DNA of 64,000 nt. Source: Rhizobiaceae bacterium. Lineage in GTDB: Bacteria > Pseudomonadota > Alphaproteobacteria > Rhizobiales > Rhizobiaceae. The stretch's first letter is position 1. The number at the start of each line of letters is the position of its first letter. The notes beneath the pieces are model-generated. The model made no database searches. It was given only the letters and a program-made list of their open reading frames with translations, and had not been told where the DNA came from. The stretch covers positions 124,001 to 188,000 of the forward strand of contig JAHBYW010000002.1 in the NCBI GenBank assembly GCA_019635755.1, in the 5' to 3' direction. Shown here one piece after another: positions 16,812 through 26,434 of this stretch. The translations under genes were made by a program, and so were the position numbers.

Positions 16812-17822
16812 ATGGAAGCCCTCGTCTGCGTGAAGCCGGGAGAGCTGCGGCTCGAAGAGCGGCCTGCGCCGAAGCCGGACCCGTCACATGTGCTGGTGCG
16901 TCCGCGCCGGGTCGGCGTATGCGGCACCGACTACCACATCTTCGAGGGCAAGCACCCCTATCTCAACTATCCGCGCGTGATGGGCCACGAACTCGCCGTC
17001 GAGGTGGTCGACGCCCCCGCCGGTTCCGGGCTCAACCCAGGCCAGATCTACGCGGTCAATCCCTATCTGTCCTGCGGCACATGCATCGCCTGCCGGCGCG
17101 GCAAGCCGAACTGCTGCGTGCGCATCTCCGTGCTCGGCGTCCACCAGGACGGCGGGATGACGCACCTGCTGAGCGTCCCGCCGCAGAACCTCGTCCGGAT
17201 CGACGGCCTGACCGTCGACCAGGCGGCCACCGTCGAGTTCCTGGCCATCGGCGCGCACGCGGTGCGCCGCGGTGCGGTTTCTCCGGACGACCGCGTACTG
17301 GTCGTCGGCGCAGGGCCGATCGGCCTCGGCGCCGCGATCTTCGCGCGGCTCGCCGGCGCCAGCGTCGCGGTGCTCGACCGGGAGGAAGCGCGCGCCGAGA
17401 CGGCGCGGAGGATCGCCGGCGCGGTGCCGTTCGTCGCCAGCGACACGGGACTGAAGGCCCTCGACGCCCACGCGGCGGGGGAAGGCTTCGATGTCGTCTT
17501 CGACGCCACCGGCAGTCCGCCGGCGATGGAGAAGGGCTTCGACCACGTGGCCCACGGCGGACGCTACGTGCTGGTCAGCGTCGTCCGCGAAGCGATCACC
17601 TTCATGGACCCCGACTTCCACCGCAAGGAAATGACCCTGCTCGGCAGCCGCAATGCCACCAGCGAGGATTTCGACCGCGTCGTCGCCGCGATCCGCAGCG
17701 GCGAGGCGCCCGTGAACCGTCTCATTACGCATCGGACCGACCTGGCGGGCGCGGTGCGCGACCTGCCGCGCTGGGCCTCGGCCAAGGACGGGCTTATCAA
17801 GGCGGTGATCGAGATCGATTGA
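16812..17822 (+). CDS. Zinc-dependent medium-chain alcohol/polyol dehydrogenase
   Basis: 336 residues. Catalytic zinc ligands C37 (GVCGTDYH), H59 and E60 (MGHELAVEV); structural-zinc cysteines lie in CGTCIACRRGKPNCC. The NAD-binding motif is VVGAGPIGLGAAIFA. Closest families by pattern are L-gulonate/L-galactonate 5-dehydrogenase and RspB-like sugar-acid dehydrogenases. It follows the FrcB-like binding-protein gene on the same strand, so the transported sugar, polyol or sugar acid is its likely substrate. Which one is not determined by sequence. Confidence 0.87.
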   Translation: MEALVCVKPGELRLEERPAPKPDPSHVLVRPRRVGVCGTDYHIFEGKHPYLNYPRVMGHELAVEVVDAPAGSGLNPGQIYAVNPYLSCGTCIACRRGKPNCCVRISVLGVHQDGGMTHLLSVPPQNLVRIDGLTVDQAATVEFLAIGAHAVRRGAVSPDDRVLVVGAGPIGLGAAIFARLAGASVAVLDREEARAETARRIAGAVPFVASDTGLKALDAHAAGEGFDVVFDATGSPPAMEKGFDHVAHGGRYVLVSVVREAITFMDPDFHRKEMTLLGSRNATSEDFDRVVAAIRSGEAPVNRLITHRTDLAGAVRDLPRWASAKDGLIKAVIEID

Positions 17823-17849
17823 GGCCGGCGCCTCCGCTTGATCCTTGAC

Positions 17850-17867
17850 TTCCGGTATTTATCCGAA
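17850..17867 (+). promoter_or_regulatory. Candidate ArsR-type operator, site A
   Basis: TTCCGGTATTTATCCGAA, an imperfect dyad 28 bp before the ATPase start at 17895. It matches site B (23873-23890) in the pattern TCCGGT-N4-ATC-N-GA and shares TCYGGT-N3/4-A with the sites at 22304 and 24899. Confidence 0.5.
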
Positions 17868-17894
17868 AGTATGGATCATTGGGAGGACCGTCGC

Positions 17895-18968
<1,074 letters not shown>

Positions 18969-19160
18969 GGGCGCTCGCGCTTTCAGCCTCTTCGTGCCCC
19001 CTCAACCGCCTTCGGCGGTCCTCCTCCCCCGCTCCGCCGGTGAGGATATTGGGTCGCGGCCGGTCTCGACGCCGATCCTCCTCCGTTTGCGGGGAAGGCG
19101 GCCCGAAGGGCCGGAAGGGGCATCCTCAACAGACGCGATGCCGCTTGGTCCGGAAACCGC
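18969..19160. other. Noncoding region between convergent transporter genes
   Basis: No gene seen. Contains two short GC-rich hairpins, ACCGCC-TTC-GGCGGT (19005-19019) and GGCCC-GAA-GGGCC (19100-19112), which could serve as bidirectional termination or be part of a dispersed repeat. Confidence 0.5.
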
Positions 19161-20003
19161 TCAGCCCTTGATGCCCGCCGAGAGCGTGATCGCTTCGGTC
19201 ACCCGCCGCTGGAAGAAGAGATAGGCCAGCGCCACCGGAAGCCCGGCCAGCACCGCGGCCGCGAGTTCGCGCGCATAGTAGATGCCGAACGCGTCGTTGA
19301 CCTGCGTGATGCCGACCGTCACCGTCATCATCTCGGTCTTGGTCACCGCGAGGAACGGCCACAGGAACGCGTTCCACGTCCAGATGAAACAGACGATGGA
19401 GAGCGCGGTGGTCACGCCCCAGTTCATCGGCAGATAGACCTTGAACAGGATGGCGAACTCGGACGCGTTGTCCATCACCGCTGCTTCGCGGAAGTCGCGC
19501 GGCACCTGATCGAAGAACTGCTTGTAGACGATGATGATGACAGGGTGGATGAGCTGCGGCAGCATGATCCCGGCCCAGGTGTTGAGCAGGCCGAGCTGCG
19601 CGACAAGAACGAAATGGTTGATGATCAGCGCCTGCGTCGGAACCATGAAGGACGCCAGGATCAGCCACCAGAGGGCGGTACGTCCGGGAAAGCGCAGCTG
19701 TGAAATCGCGTAGCCGCACAGCATCGACGTGAAGACGCAGATGACCGTGACGCCGAGCGCGACGACCACCGAGTTCAGGTACCATGCGCCGATCTGCGTG
19801 GCGAAGATGGCGTGCACATAGTGCTGGAAGGTCAGCGTCTCGGGCCACAGCTCGATATAGGGCCGCACGACCTCGTCCTCGGGCTTCAGCGACGACACGA
19901 CGCCCCAATAGAGCGGGAAAGCCCAGACCACGGCGCAGGCGATCGTCGCCAGCGTGATGAGACCGCCCCAGACGTTCCACGTGCGGGCGGCGGTCGCGTT
20001 CAT
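19161..20003 (-). CDS. MalG-type carbohydrate ABC transporter permease
   Basis: 280 residues, six predicted membrane segments. The EAA loop that contacts the ATPase is visible as FREAAVMDNASEFAILFKVYLPMNWG. It pairs with the permease at 20000-20884, whose stop overlaps its start by four bases. Together with the binding protein at 20946-22220 and the ATPase at 17895-18968 it forms a CUT1 importer, probably for arabino-oligosaccharides given the arabinofuranosidase upstream. Confidence 0.92.
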   Translation of the reverse strand: MNATAARTWNVWGGLITLATIACAVVWAFPLYWGVVSSLKPEDEVVRPYIELWPETLTFQHYVHAIFATQIGAWYLNSVVVALGVTVICVFTSMLCGYAISQLRFPGRTALWWLILASFMVPTQALIINHFVLVAQLGLLNTWAGIMLPQLIHPVIIIVYKQFFDQVPRDFREAAVMDNASEFAILFKVYLPMNWGVTTALSIVCFIWTWNAFLWPFLAVTKTEMMTVTVGITQVNDAFGIYYARELAAAVLAGLPVALAYLFFQRRVTEAITLSAGIKG

Positions 20004-20884
20004 TGCCGGCGCCTTTCAGCGAAGCGCAGCAGCTGGAACTGGAACACGGAGACGACGACGACAAGCACGAACAGCGTGACCGCGACGGCGGCGGCGCGGC
20101 CACCCTGGTTCTGCTGGAACGCGCGCTGGAAGACGTAGTAGACGAGGACCATGTTGTCGTTCGGCCGGCCGCCCTGCGAGAAGAGATAAACCTGGTCGAA
20201 GATCTTGAGCTGCAGGATCAGCTGGATCGTGAGCACGAGCGCGCTGACGGGGCGGAGCAGCGGCCAGGTAATCTTGCGGAACGTCGTCCAGCGGCTGGCA
20301 TTGTCGAGCGCCGCCGCCTCGTAGATCTCGGTCGGGATCGTCCTCAGGCCGGCGAGAAACAGCAGGATCGAGAAGCCGGCGGTCCACCAGATCGTCACCC
20401 AGGCGACGGCCGGCATGAACCAAGTCGCCGACTTGGTGACTGGGATTCGCGCGATGCCCAGCCAGTCGAGGACATGCATGGCGATGCCGAACTGGAAGTT
20501 CAGCGTCCAGTCCCACAGCAGATAGACGACCGAGACCGGCAGGATGTAGGGCAGGAAGAACAGCGCCAGCACCAGCGCCTGCAGGCGACCCGCCAGGCGC
20601 GAGACGCCGAGCGCGATCAGCAACGCGATCAGCGTGCCGGGAATGACGGTCAGCAGGACAAAATACAGCGTGTTCCACAGCGCGCGGCGGAACATCGGAT
20701 CGTTGTCGAGGCGGGCGTAGTTGTCGATGCCCTTCCAGCTGCCCGCGCCGATCAGCGGCGCATCGGTGAAGGAGATGCGGAACATCTGGATCGTCGGATA
20801 GACGAACACCAGGAGGTAGATCGCCAGGAAGGGGGCGATCAGCACCAAAGCGACGAGAATATCGCTGCGCCGGTCCTTGAGCAT
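20000..20884 (-). CDS. MalF-type carbohydrate ABC transporter permease
   Basis: 294 residues with about six membrane segments and the EAA loop IYEAAALDNASRWTTFRKITWPLLRP. Short N-terminus without the long periplasmic insert of E. coli MalF, as usual for CUT1 permeases outside enterics. It is 61 bp after the binding-protein gene, with a hairpin in between, and is coupled to the MalG-type gene by ATGA. Confidence 0.92.
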   Translation of the reverse strand: MLKDRRSDILVALVLIAPFLAIYLLVFVYPTIQMFRISFTDAPLIGAGSWKGIDNYARLDNDPMFRRALWNTLYFVLLTVIPGTLIALLIALGVSRLAGRLQALVLALFFLPYILPVSVVYLLWDWTLNFQFGIAMHVLDWLGIARIPVTKSATWFMPAVAWVTIWWTAGFSILLFLAGLRTIPTEIYEAAALDNASRWTTFRKITWPLLRPVSALVLTIQLILQLKIFDQVYLFSQGGRPNDNMVLVYYVFQRAFQQNQGGRAAAVAVTLFVLVVVVSVFQFQLLRFAERRRQ

Positions 20885-20902
20885 CGGGTCTCCCTGTCAA
20901 GT

Positions 20903-20928
20903 GGAGCCGCCCCCGGAGGGACGGCCCC
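20903..20928 (-). other. Intercistronic hairpin after the sugar-binding protein gene
   Basis: On the minus strand GGGGCCGTCCC and GGGGGCGGCTCC pair as an approximately 11-bp stem with G-U wobbles around TCC. No T-run follows. Position (directly after a binding-protein gene) fits a stability element. Confidence 0.45.
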
Positions 20929-20945
20929 TTGTTCGCCCCGGGAGA

Positions 20946-22220
20946 TTAGAGGGCGTTCAACTCTTCCTTGATGCCTTCGACGGCGGCGGCGGGATCCATT
21001 TCGCCGTTCAACGTCGGCACGTAGTAGGTCGACATCACGCCGAAGATCGGCCCGGCGATGCCGGCCAGCGGCGACTTCGGATCGAAGATCATGTTCGCGG
21101 TCAGCGGCGAGTAGGTGGCGTTGGGCTCCATCGCCTTGTATTCGGCCGAGTCCGTCACCGGCTTGTAGGCCGGGATGTGGCCGGCGGTCGCCCAGAACAG
21201 CGAGTTCTTGTCCATCCACGAGATGACCTCGAGCACTGCCGAGCGCTTCTCGGCCGACATCTCCTTGCCCTGGTTCTTCGGGATCGCGAAGGAATGGCTG
21301 TCGGCATAGGTGCACGGCTTGTCGAACACGACCGGCAGTTCGACCGCACCCCAGTCGAACAGCTTGCCCTGCTTGGCGAGGTCGGTCATCGTCGGGACTT
21401 CCCAGACGCCGTTGATCATCATCGCGGCCTTGCCGGAGGTGAACAGCGCGACGGTCGCCGGATAGTCGGTGTATTTCGACTGCAGGCCGTCATTGGTCCA
21501 GCCCTGCAGCAGCGCCAGCGTGTTCTGCAGCTTCTGGCCGTTGTCGCCGGCCAGGAACTCGTCGCCGGTCTGGAGTTCGCCGCCCTGCTGGCACATGAAC
21601 GAATAGATGGTGCGGAACATGAAGTCGCCGCTGGCGGTCACGCTGCCCAGCGGAAACTCGACGCCCGAATCCTTGAGTGCCTTCAGCGTCGCGGTGAATT
21701 CGGCGCCGCTGCCCATGCCCTTCGGCCTGCCGTCGTCGCCCAGCATGCCGGCCTTCTTCAGCAGGTCGCGGTTGTAGTAGAGGACGATCGGATGCGTATC
21801 GAGCGGCACCGCGTACTGCTTGCCGTCGCTCGACACCGCATCCCAGGTCGCCGGCGCGAAATCGCTGCTGGAGAGGCCCATCTTCGACCAGTCGTCCGGC
21901 GTGATCTCCTGCAGCACGTCCTGCGTGAGCGCCAGAGGAATGCGGCTCGCGTGATAGGTCATCACGTCCGGTGCCTCGCCGACGGCGGCCGAGGTCTGCA
22001 CCTTGGCGTAGAAGGGGAGACCCCATTCGAGCGTCGTGGCGTCGATCTTCACCTTGCCGGCATGCGCGGCGTTGAAGTCCGAGATCATCTGCTTCATGCG
22101 CACGCCGTCGCCGCCGCCGAGGAAATCCCACCACACGACGGTTTCCTCGGCAAAGGCGGCACTCGCCCACAGCCCGCCAGCCGCAACCAAGGCGGTCGCG
22201 GCGATTCTCCGCAGTCTCAT
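20946..22220 (-). CDS. Extracellular solute-binding protein of a CUT1 sugar importer
   Basis: 424 residues from the ATG at 22220, seven bases after GGGAGG; a TTG two codons upstream is less likely. Sec signal peptide MRLRRIAATALVAAGGLWASAAFA, then EETVVWWDFLGGGDG. Family 1 solute-binding pattern: MKQMISDFNAAHAGKVKID, GEAPDVMTYHASRIPL, and YYNRDLLKKAGM. It binds an oligosaccharide in the periplasm for the permeases downstream. Lies 114 bp after the arabinofuranosidase stop and has its own operator-like site at 22304-22318, so it may have its own promoter. Confidence 0.92.
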   Translation of the reverse strand: MRLRRIAATALVAAGGLWASAAFAEETVVWWDFLGGGDGVRMKQMISDFNAAHAGKVKIDATTLEWGLPFYAKVQTSAAVGEAPDVMTYHASRIPLALTQDVLQEITPDDWSKMGLSSSDFAPATWDAVSSDGKQYAVPLDTHPIVLYYNRDLLKKAGMLGDDGRPKGMGSGAEFTATLKALKDSGVEFPLGSVTASGDFMFRTIYSFMCQQGGELQTGDEFLAGDNGQKLQNTLALLQGWTNDGLQSKYTDYPATVALFTSGKAAMMINGVWEVPTMTDLAKQGKLFDWGAVELPVVFDKPCTYADSHSFAIPKNQGKEMSAEKRSAVLEVISWMDKNSLFWATAGHIPAYKPVTDSAEYKAMEPNATYSPLTANMIFDPKSPLAGIAGPIFGVMSTYYVPTLNGEMDPAAAVEGIKEELNAL

Positions 22221-22303
22221 GTCCAATCCTCCCTAAAGAGCGGTTCGATCCGCTTTCGCATCCGCATGCTACACCAAACGCGGTCCAGCGCAACCGACTG
22301 TGT

Positions 22304-22318
22304 GGTATGTACCGGAAA
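22304..22318 (-). promoter_or_regulatory. Candidate ArsR-type operator, site C
   Basis: TTTCCGGTACATACC on the minus strand, 84 bp upstream of the solute-binding protein start. Shares TCCGGTACA-type core with the site at 24899 and TCCGGT with sites A and B. Confidence 0.45.
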
Positions 22319-22333
22319 GTCAGATATGAATAG

Positions 22334-23839
22334 TCACAGGGTCACGCGGACCATCGAGTAGGAGAGCGGCGGCAGGGCGAGTGCCAGCCCGCCGGACTCG
22401 AGCCTGGCGCCGCTGCCGGCGCGGGGCACGACCCTGTCGGGATGATCCTTCGTGTTGCGCGCCTCCAGATCGTCGTGCCGGATGATCGTGTGCTCGACGC
22501 CCTTGGCGGCAAAACGGTGCAGCGACACCTCGGCCTCCATCGTCTCGCTGGCGTGCCGGTTGACGGCGAAGAAGGTGAGCGTTCCCGCATCGCCGTCATG
22601 AACGCCGGCGATGTCCAGCCAGGGCACGCGGTCGGCCGCGGAGGCGTTGTAGGTGGGCACCTCGACGGCGAGGTCGAGCGCGGTGCCGCGGCCATGCTTC
22701 GAGGCCAGCATGAACGGCCAGTAGATCGTCTGGCGCCAGGCGGGGCCGCCCGGCTCGGTCATGATCGGCGCGATGACGTTGACGAGCTGCGCGATGCAGG
22801 CGATGCGCACGACGTCGGCGCGGCGGATGAAGGTGTTGATGATGCAGCCGACCTGCAGCACGTCCTCGAAATTGTAGATGTCCTCCAGAAGGCGCGGCGC
22901 CTCCGGCCAGTCCCACGACTTCATGCGCTCGGCATCCTGCTTGCGCTCGTGGTACCAGACGTTCCACTCGTCGAAGGAGATCTTCACGTCGCGCTTCGAG
23001 CGGCTCTTCGCCTTCACGAAATCGATGATTCCTGCGACGGTGCCGATGTAGCGGTCGAGCTTCGCCGGCAGCGCGAGATACTCCGCCGTGTTCTTCTCGT
23101 AGTTCTCGAAATACATGTGCAGCGAGATGTAATCGACCTGGTCGTAGGTCGCCTCCAGCACCGTCGCCTCCCATTGCGGGTAGGTCGGCATGTTGGAGTG
23201 GGACGAACCGCACACCACCAGTTCAAGCGTCGGGTCGAGGCCGCGCAGCGCTTTCGCCGTCTCGTTCGCCAGATGCCCGTATTCCGCAGCCGACTTGTGC
23301 CCGACCTGCCACGGCCCGTCCATCTCGTTGCCGAGGCACCAGAGCCGGCAATTCCAGGGATCCTTGCGGCCGTTCTTGGCGCGCAGGTCGGACCAGTGGC
23401 TGCCGCCGGGGTGATTGACGTACTCGACGAAGGCGCGCGCCTCGTCGAGACCGCGCGACCCGAGATTGACGGCGAGCATCATGTCGGTGCCGGCCTTGGC
23501 CGCCCAGTCGGCGAATTCGTGGATGCCGACCAGGTTCGGCTCCGTCGTGCGCCAGGCGAGGTCGAGACGGCGCGGCCGGCCTTCCTTCGGCCCGATCCCG
23601 TCCTCCCAATTGTAGGCCGAGACGAAGTTTCCGCCGGGATAGCGGCAGATCGGCGTGTCGAGCTCGCGCACGAGGTCGATGACGTCGCGGCGCATGCCGC
23701 TCCCGTCGGCCGTCGGGTGGCCGGGTTCGTAGATGCCGGTGTAGACGGCGCGCCCGAGATGTTCGAGGAAGGAGCCGTAGAGCCGCTTGTCGATGTCCGC
23801 GACCGCATAGGCCGCGCTTGCGGTGATCCTCGCCTTCAT
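22334..23839 (-). CDS. abfA: Alpha-L-arabinofuranosidase, GH51
   Basis: 501 residues from the ATG at 23839, behind GGGGAGGACC. The protein then opens MKARITASAAYAVADI and continues to LYGSFLEHLGRAVYTGIYEPG, the canonical GH51 start; an upstream reading to 23902 would run over an operator-like dyad. Acid/base E172 lies in WCLGNEMDGPW, nucleophile E291 in KISFDEWNVWY. No signal peptide, so it acts in the cytoplasm, releasing L-arabinose from short oligosaccharides brought in by the neighbouring CUT1 importer. Length matches characterised GH51 enzymes (about 500). Confidence 0.95.
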   Translation of the reverse strand: MKARITASAAYAVADIDKRLYGSFLEHLGRAVYTGIYEPGHPTADGSGMRRDVIDLVRELDTPICRYPGGNFVSAYNWEDGIGPKEGRPRRLDLAWRTTEPNLVGIHEFADWAAKAGTDMMLAVNLGSRGLDEARAFVEYVNHPGGSHWSDLRAKNGRKDPWNCRLWCLGNEMDGPWQVGHKSAAEYGHLANETAKALRGLDPTLELVVCGSSHSNMPTYPQWEATVLEATYDQVDYISLHMYFENYEKNTAEYLALPAKLDRYIGTVAGIIDFVKAKSRSKRDVKISFDEWNVWYHERKQDAERMKSWDWPEAPRLLEDIYNFEDVLQVGCIINTFIRRADVVRIACIAQLVNVIAPIMTEPGGPAWRQTIYWPFMLASKHGRGTALDLAVEVPTYNASAADRVPWLDIAGVHDGDAGTLTFFAVNRHASETMEAEVSLHRFAAKGVEHTIIRHDDLEARNTKDHPDRVVPRAGSGARLESGGLALALPPLSYSMVRVTL

Positions 23840-23872
23840 GGTCCTCCCCATCGCCGGACTATGAACCGGACT

Positions 23873-23890
23873 CTCCGGTCCATATCGGAG
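23873..23890 (-). promoter_or_regulatory. Candidate ArsR-type operator, site B
   Basis: CTCCGGTCCATATCGGAG, a dyad with perfect 5-bp arms, 34 bp upstream of abfA. Matches site A as TCCGGT-N4-ATC-N-GA. Confidence 0.5.
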
Positions 23891-23950
23891 ATTTTGGTTC
23901 ATTAAGGCGCGCGGGGACGGCGCGCGTCAAGGGGGAGGGGCGTCCGGGCG

Positions 23951-24877
23951 TCAGGCCTTGATCAGCCGGAGCGCGATGTCCTTGCTGTGATTGCCAAATC
24001 CGCTGCCGAAGATGTTGATGCCGCCGGGGTGACGGGCGTCGTCCTTGACGCCGATGCGAACCCGGATCGACCGGTGGTCGGCGACAGCGAGATCGTCGAG
24101 CGAGCAGGCCGACACGCGCTTGCCGTCGCGGAACGTGCCCTCGGGCGTGACCCGCCAGACCTTCAGGTCGCCATATTGCGAGCCTGCGAGCTTCCACCAG
24201 CCCGGCGTGTGGATGCCGCGCTTGTCGCCGTAGTCGGCGGGCGCCGTCCAGGTGTCGATCTCGCGGCCGTTGACGGCGATGGTGATGTCGGAGGGCCAGT
24301 CCTTCGACGTGCCAGGAACCTCGGAGGACAGCTCCAGCGCCAGCTCCAACGCGCCGACGGCGGTCTTGGCCAGTGTGGCGTTGTTGGGGAACTGGTACTC
24401 GACGAAGCCGCGCGTGAACCACAGCAGCCCGGCCCGCATGCGGTCGGGGTCGAGGAAGGTGTCCGGCACGTCGAGCAGGCCGATGACCCCGTCCTTCGAG
24501 CAGAGGCCGCACGGCGCGGTGACCTCGCAGCGGGTGTAGAGGCCGAGCGGCATGACGACCTCGATGACATCCTGGCTGGCCGTCGGCTCGCGGTCCTTGA
24601 ATGCGATCAGCAGCTCCGAGAAGGTCGAGTAGCAGACCTTCTGGCTGCCCTTGCGCGCCTTCTGCGACCTCGTCTGAATCAGCCCGGCATCGGCGAGAAT
24701 CTGGATGTTGGCCGAGATCGTCGACTGCGGCAGGCCGAGTTCCTCGGCGACCTGGTTGACGTTCTTCGGCCCCTTGCGCGTGAGCAGGTCGAGAATCCGC
24801 AGCCGGACCTCGCTCGCGAGGCTCCTGATGAGGTCGATCCTCTCCAGCGGATCGACCACGAGGATCTGGTTGGACAT
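23951..24877 (-). CDS. ArsR-like winged-helix transcriptional regulator with a large C-terminal domain
   Basis: 308 residues. Residues 12-85 form an ArsR-type winged helix (LASEVRLRILDLLTRKGPKNVNQVAEELGLPQSTISANIQILADAGL). The remaining 220 residues are not a domain I can name; they contain a cysteine cluster (CEVTAPCGLCSKDG) and beta-rich stretches such as VNGREIDTWTAPADYGDKRG that resemble a sugar-binding jelly-roll, which is speculation. Typical ArsR proteins are about 100 residues, so this is a sensor fusion. It lies directly upstream of abfA on the same strand, and four related sites precede it, abfA, the binding-protein gene and the ATPase gene, so it probably controls the arabinan locus. 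Confidence 0.75.
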   Translation of the reverse strand: MSNQILVVDPLERIDLIRSLASEVRLRILDLLTRKGPKNVNQVAEELGLPQSTISANIQILADAGLIQTRSQKARKGSQKVCYSTFSELLIAFKDREPTASQDVIEVVMPLGLYTRCEVTAPCGLCSKDGVIGLLDVPDTFLDPDRMRAGLLWFTRGFVEYQFPNNATLAKTAVGALELALELSSEVPGTSKDWPSDITIAVNGREIDTWTAPADYGDKRGIHTPGWWKLAGSQYGDLKVWRVTPEGTFRDGKRVSACSLDDLAVADHRSIRVRIGVKDDARHPGGINIFGSGFGNHSKDIALRLIKA

Positions 24878-24898
24878 CTTCCCCCGCAGCGGTTTGGA

Positions 24899-24914
24899 GG
24901 ATTTGTACCAGAAA
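24899..24914 (-). promoter_or_regulatory. Candidate ArsR-type operator, site D (weaker)
   Basis: TTTCTGGTACAAATCC on the minus strand, 21 bp upstream of the regulator start. Compares with TTTCCGGTACATACC at 22304-22318. Would imply autoregulation. Confidence 0.35.
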
Positions 24915-25011
24915 TTCTGCTAGACAAGATAGCGGCAGCATTCCGGAGGGCGCTGGCGCGTCGGGGGGGGGCCGCGGCTGCCATTCGGCTCCGGCTGGCG
25001 GATAGGAAGGT

Positions 25012-25087
25012 TGGTGGGCCCGGAGGGACTCGAACCCCCAACCAAGCGGTTATGAGCCGCCGGCTCTAACCATTGAGCTACAGGCCC
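25012..25087 (-). tRNA. tRNA-Ile with anticodon CAT (lysidine type)
   Basis: 76 nt including an encoded CCA. Acceptor GGGCCTG pairs with CGGGCCC; D-arm GCTCAATGGTTAGAGC; anticodon stem GGCGG/CCGCT with loop CTCATAA; T-arm GGGGGTTCGAGTCCCTC. The CAT anticodon would normally suggest methionine, but TTAGAGC, the CGCTTGG segment and overall similarity to E. coli ileX point to the AUA-reading isoleucine tRNA whose C34 is modified by TilS. Automated tools often call this tRNA-Met. Confidence 0.88.
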
Positions 25088-25423
25088 CACGCGGGCCGGC
25101 TTAGTGTCTTTTTCCGGCCGACACAAGCGAGCGGGCGCGGCCGTGTGCGAGCGGGCGACGGGGGAAGGCCGCCACCGCGAAGGATGGTGTCGCTGCGCTA
25201 CGCGGAAGTCCGCCGAAGTCGGGGAAGTGAAGGGCGGCGGTCGATCCGGTGGGACCGGCGTCCTTGAGTTTCCCGGCATCTTCGGACCCGAGTGCGCCAC
25301 AACACCCGACGGCTTTCGCCAGCGGCAGGGAGGTCTCCAGCCGGCGAGGGGGTTCTTCCGTCGACCGTCCCGTTCCCTGCTCGCGAGGAGCGGGGATGGG
25401 GGCGGCGCGCCCCACCGTCCGGG
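25088..25423. other. Noncoding stretch between tRNA and dehydrogenase operon end
   Basis: No credible gene: short overlapping open frames exist on both strands but have no ribosome site or recognisable protein. Composition resembles GC-rich noncoding DNA. The minus-strand promoter of the tRNA should be in the first 40 bases. Confidence 0.5.
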
Positions 25424-26434
25424 TCAGCCTCGCCGGGCCTTTTCCTGGGCGCCGATAGCGAGACGCGTCACGGCCAGCGCATGGCCGGCGGGCAGGGCGG
25501 TCGCGGCGCGCGTGCGCACGTCGTCCTGAAAGCGCGCGAAATAGGTCAGCGGCTCGCGGCTGGCATCGATGTAGCGCACGCCCTTAGCGTCGGTCAGCAG
25601 CACGTGATCGGTGCCCGCGCGGCCGGCGATGTCGACATATTTGCGCAGCTCGATCGTGCCTTCGGTGCCGAGCAGGAAGAGGCGGCCGTCGCCCCAGGTC
25701 GGCAGGCCGTTCGGCGTGAACCAGTCGACGCGGATGTAGCCGGCGGCAGTGGCCGAACGCAGCAGGATGTCGCCGAAATCCTCGAAGGCCGGGACGTCGG
25801 GCAGGCCGCGGTTGGCGACCGACGAGGCGACGATCTCGGCGTCGCTCGAGCCGGTGAAGAAGAGGAACTGGTCGATCTGGTGTGAGGCGATGTCGGTCAG
25901 GATGCCGCCATAGGCCGCGGGATCGAAGAACCAGTCCGGGCGGATCGCCCGGTTCAGCCGGTGCGGACCCAGCCCGGTCGTGTGGATGACGCGGCCGATG
26001 GCGCCCTCGGCCACGAGCCGGGAGGCGGCCTCGCAGGCGCGTACGACGAAACGCTCGGAGAAGCAGATCGAAAAGATGCGGCCGGTCTCGCGCGCAACGG
26101 TTTCGATCGCCGCTGCCTGATCGAGCGCGATCGCGCCCGGCTTGTCGACCATCACGTCCTTGCCGGCCTTCATGGCGCGGATCGCGATCGCCGGCCGGTC
26201 GCGCGGGATGGCGGCCGAGACAACGAAGTCGATCGACGGGTCGTCGAACAGGCGGTCGCGCTCGACGGCGGGCAGGGAGGGAAACCGCTCGCGGAAACCG
26301 TCCAGGACCTTCGTGTCGCTGGTCTCGGCACAATAGCCGGCGCATTCGGCGCCGGCCGCGACGTTCTCGCCGACGAGATGGTAGATGTGGCGGTGATCGA
26401 GGCCGATCGCCGCGAAGCGGAGCGGCCGGCTCAT
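25424..26434 (-). CDS. Gfo/Idh/MocA-family oxidoreductase
   Basis: 336 residues. N-terminal Rossmann domain (LRFAAIGLDHRHIYHLVGENV) with AIPRDRPAIAIRAMKAGKDVMVDKPGA, the family's EKP motif appearing as DKP. The glycine-rich loop is atypical (GLDHRH rather than GxGxxG), so cofactor binding may be altered. C-terminal alpha/beta domain includes GGILTDIASHQIDQFLFFTG with the catalytic-region histidine. These enzymes oxidise or reduce sugars, inositols and derivatives with NAD(P). Last gene of a TRAP operon; overlaps the preceding dehydrogenase by four bases. Confidence 0.87.
   Translation of the reverse strand: MSRPLRFAAIGLDHRHIYHLVGENVAAGAECAGYCAETSDTKVLDGFRERFPSLPAVERDRLFDDPSIDFVVSAAIPRDRPAIAIRAMKAGKDVMVDKPGAIALDQAAAIETVARETGRIFSICFSERFVVRACEAASRLVAEGAIGRVIHTTGLGPHRLNRAIRPDWFFDPAAYGGILTDIASHQIDQFLFFTGSSDAEIVASSVANRGLPDVPAFEDFGDILLRSATAAGYIRVDWFTPNGLPTWGDGRLFLLGTEGTIELRKYVDIAGRAGTDHVLLTDAKGVRYIDASREPLTYFARFQDDVRTRAATALPAGHALAVTRLAIGAQEKARRG

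Noticed and set aside
22334-23902. Longer arabinofuranosidase starting at 23902
   Set aside because: The extra 21 residues run over a dyad operator and the canonical GH51 N-terminus with a good ribosome site begins at 23839.
25012-25423. tRNA as an integration site for a genomic island
   Set aside because: No integrase, no direct repeat of the tRNA 3' end and no change in composition seen around it.
25104-25529. Possible small genes downstream of the tRNA
   Set aside because: Overlapping frames on both strands, no ribosome site, no recognisable protein, and overlap with the dehydrogenase gene.
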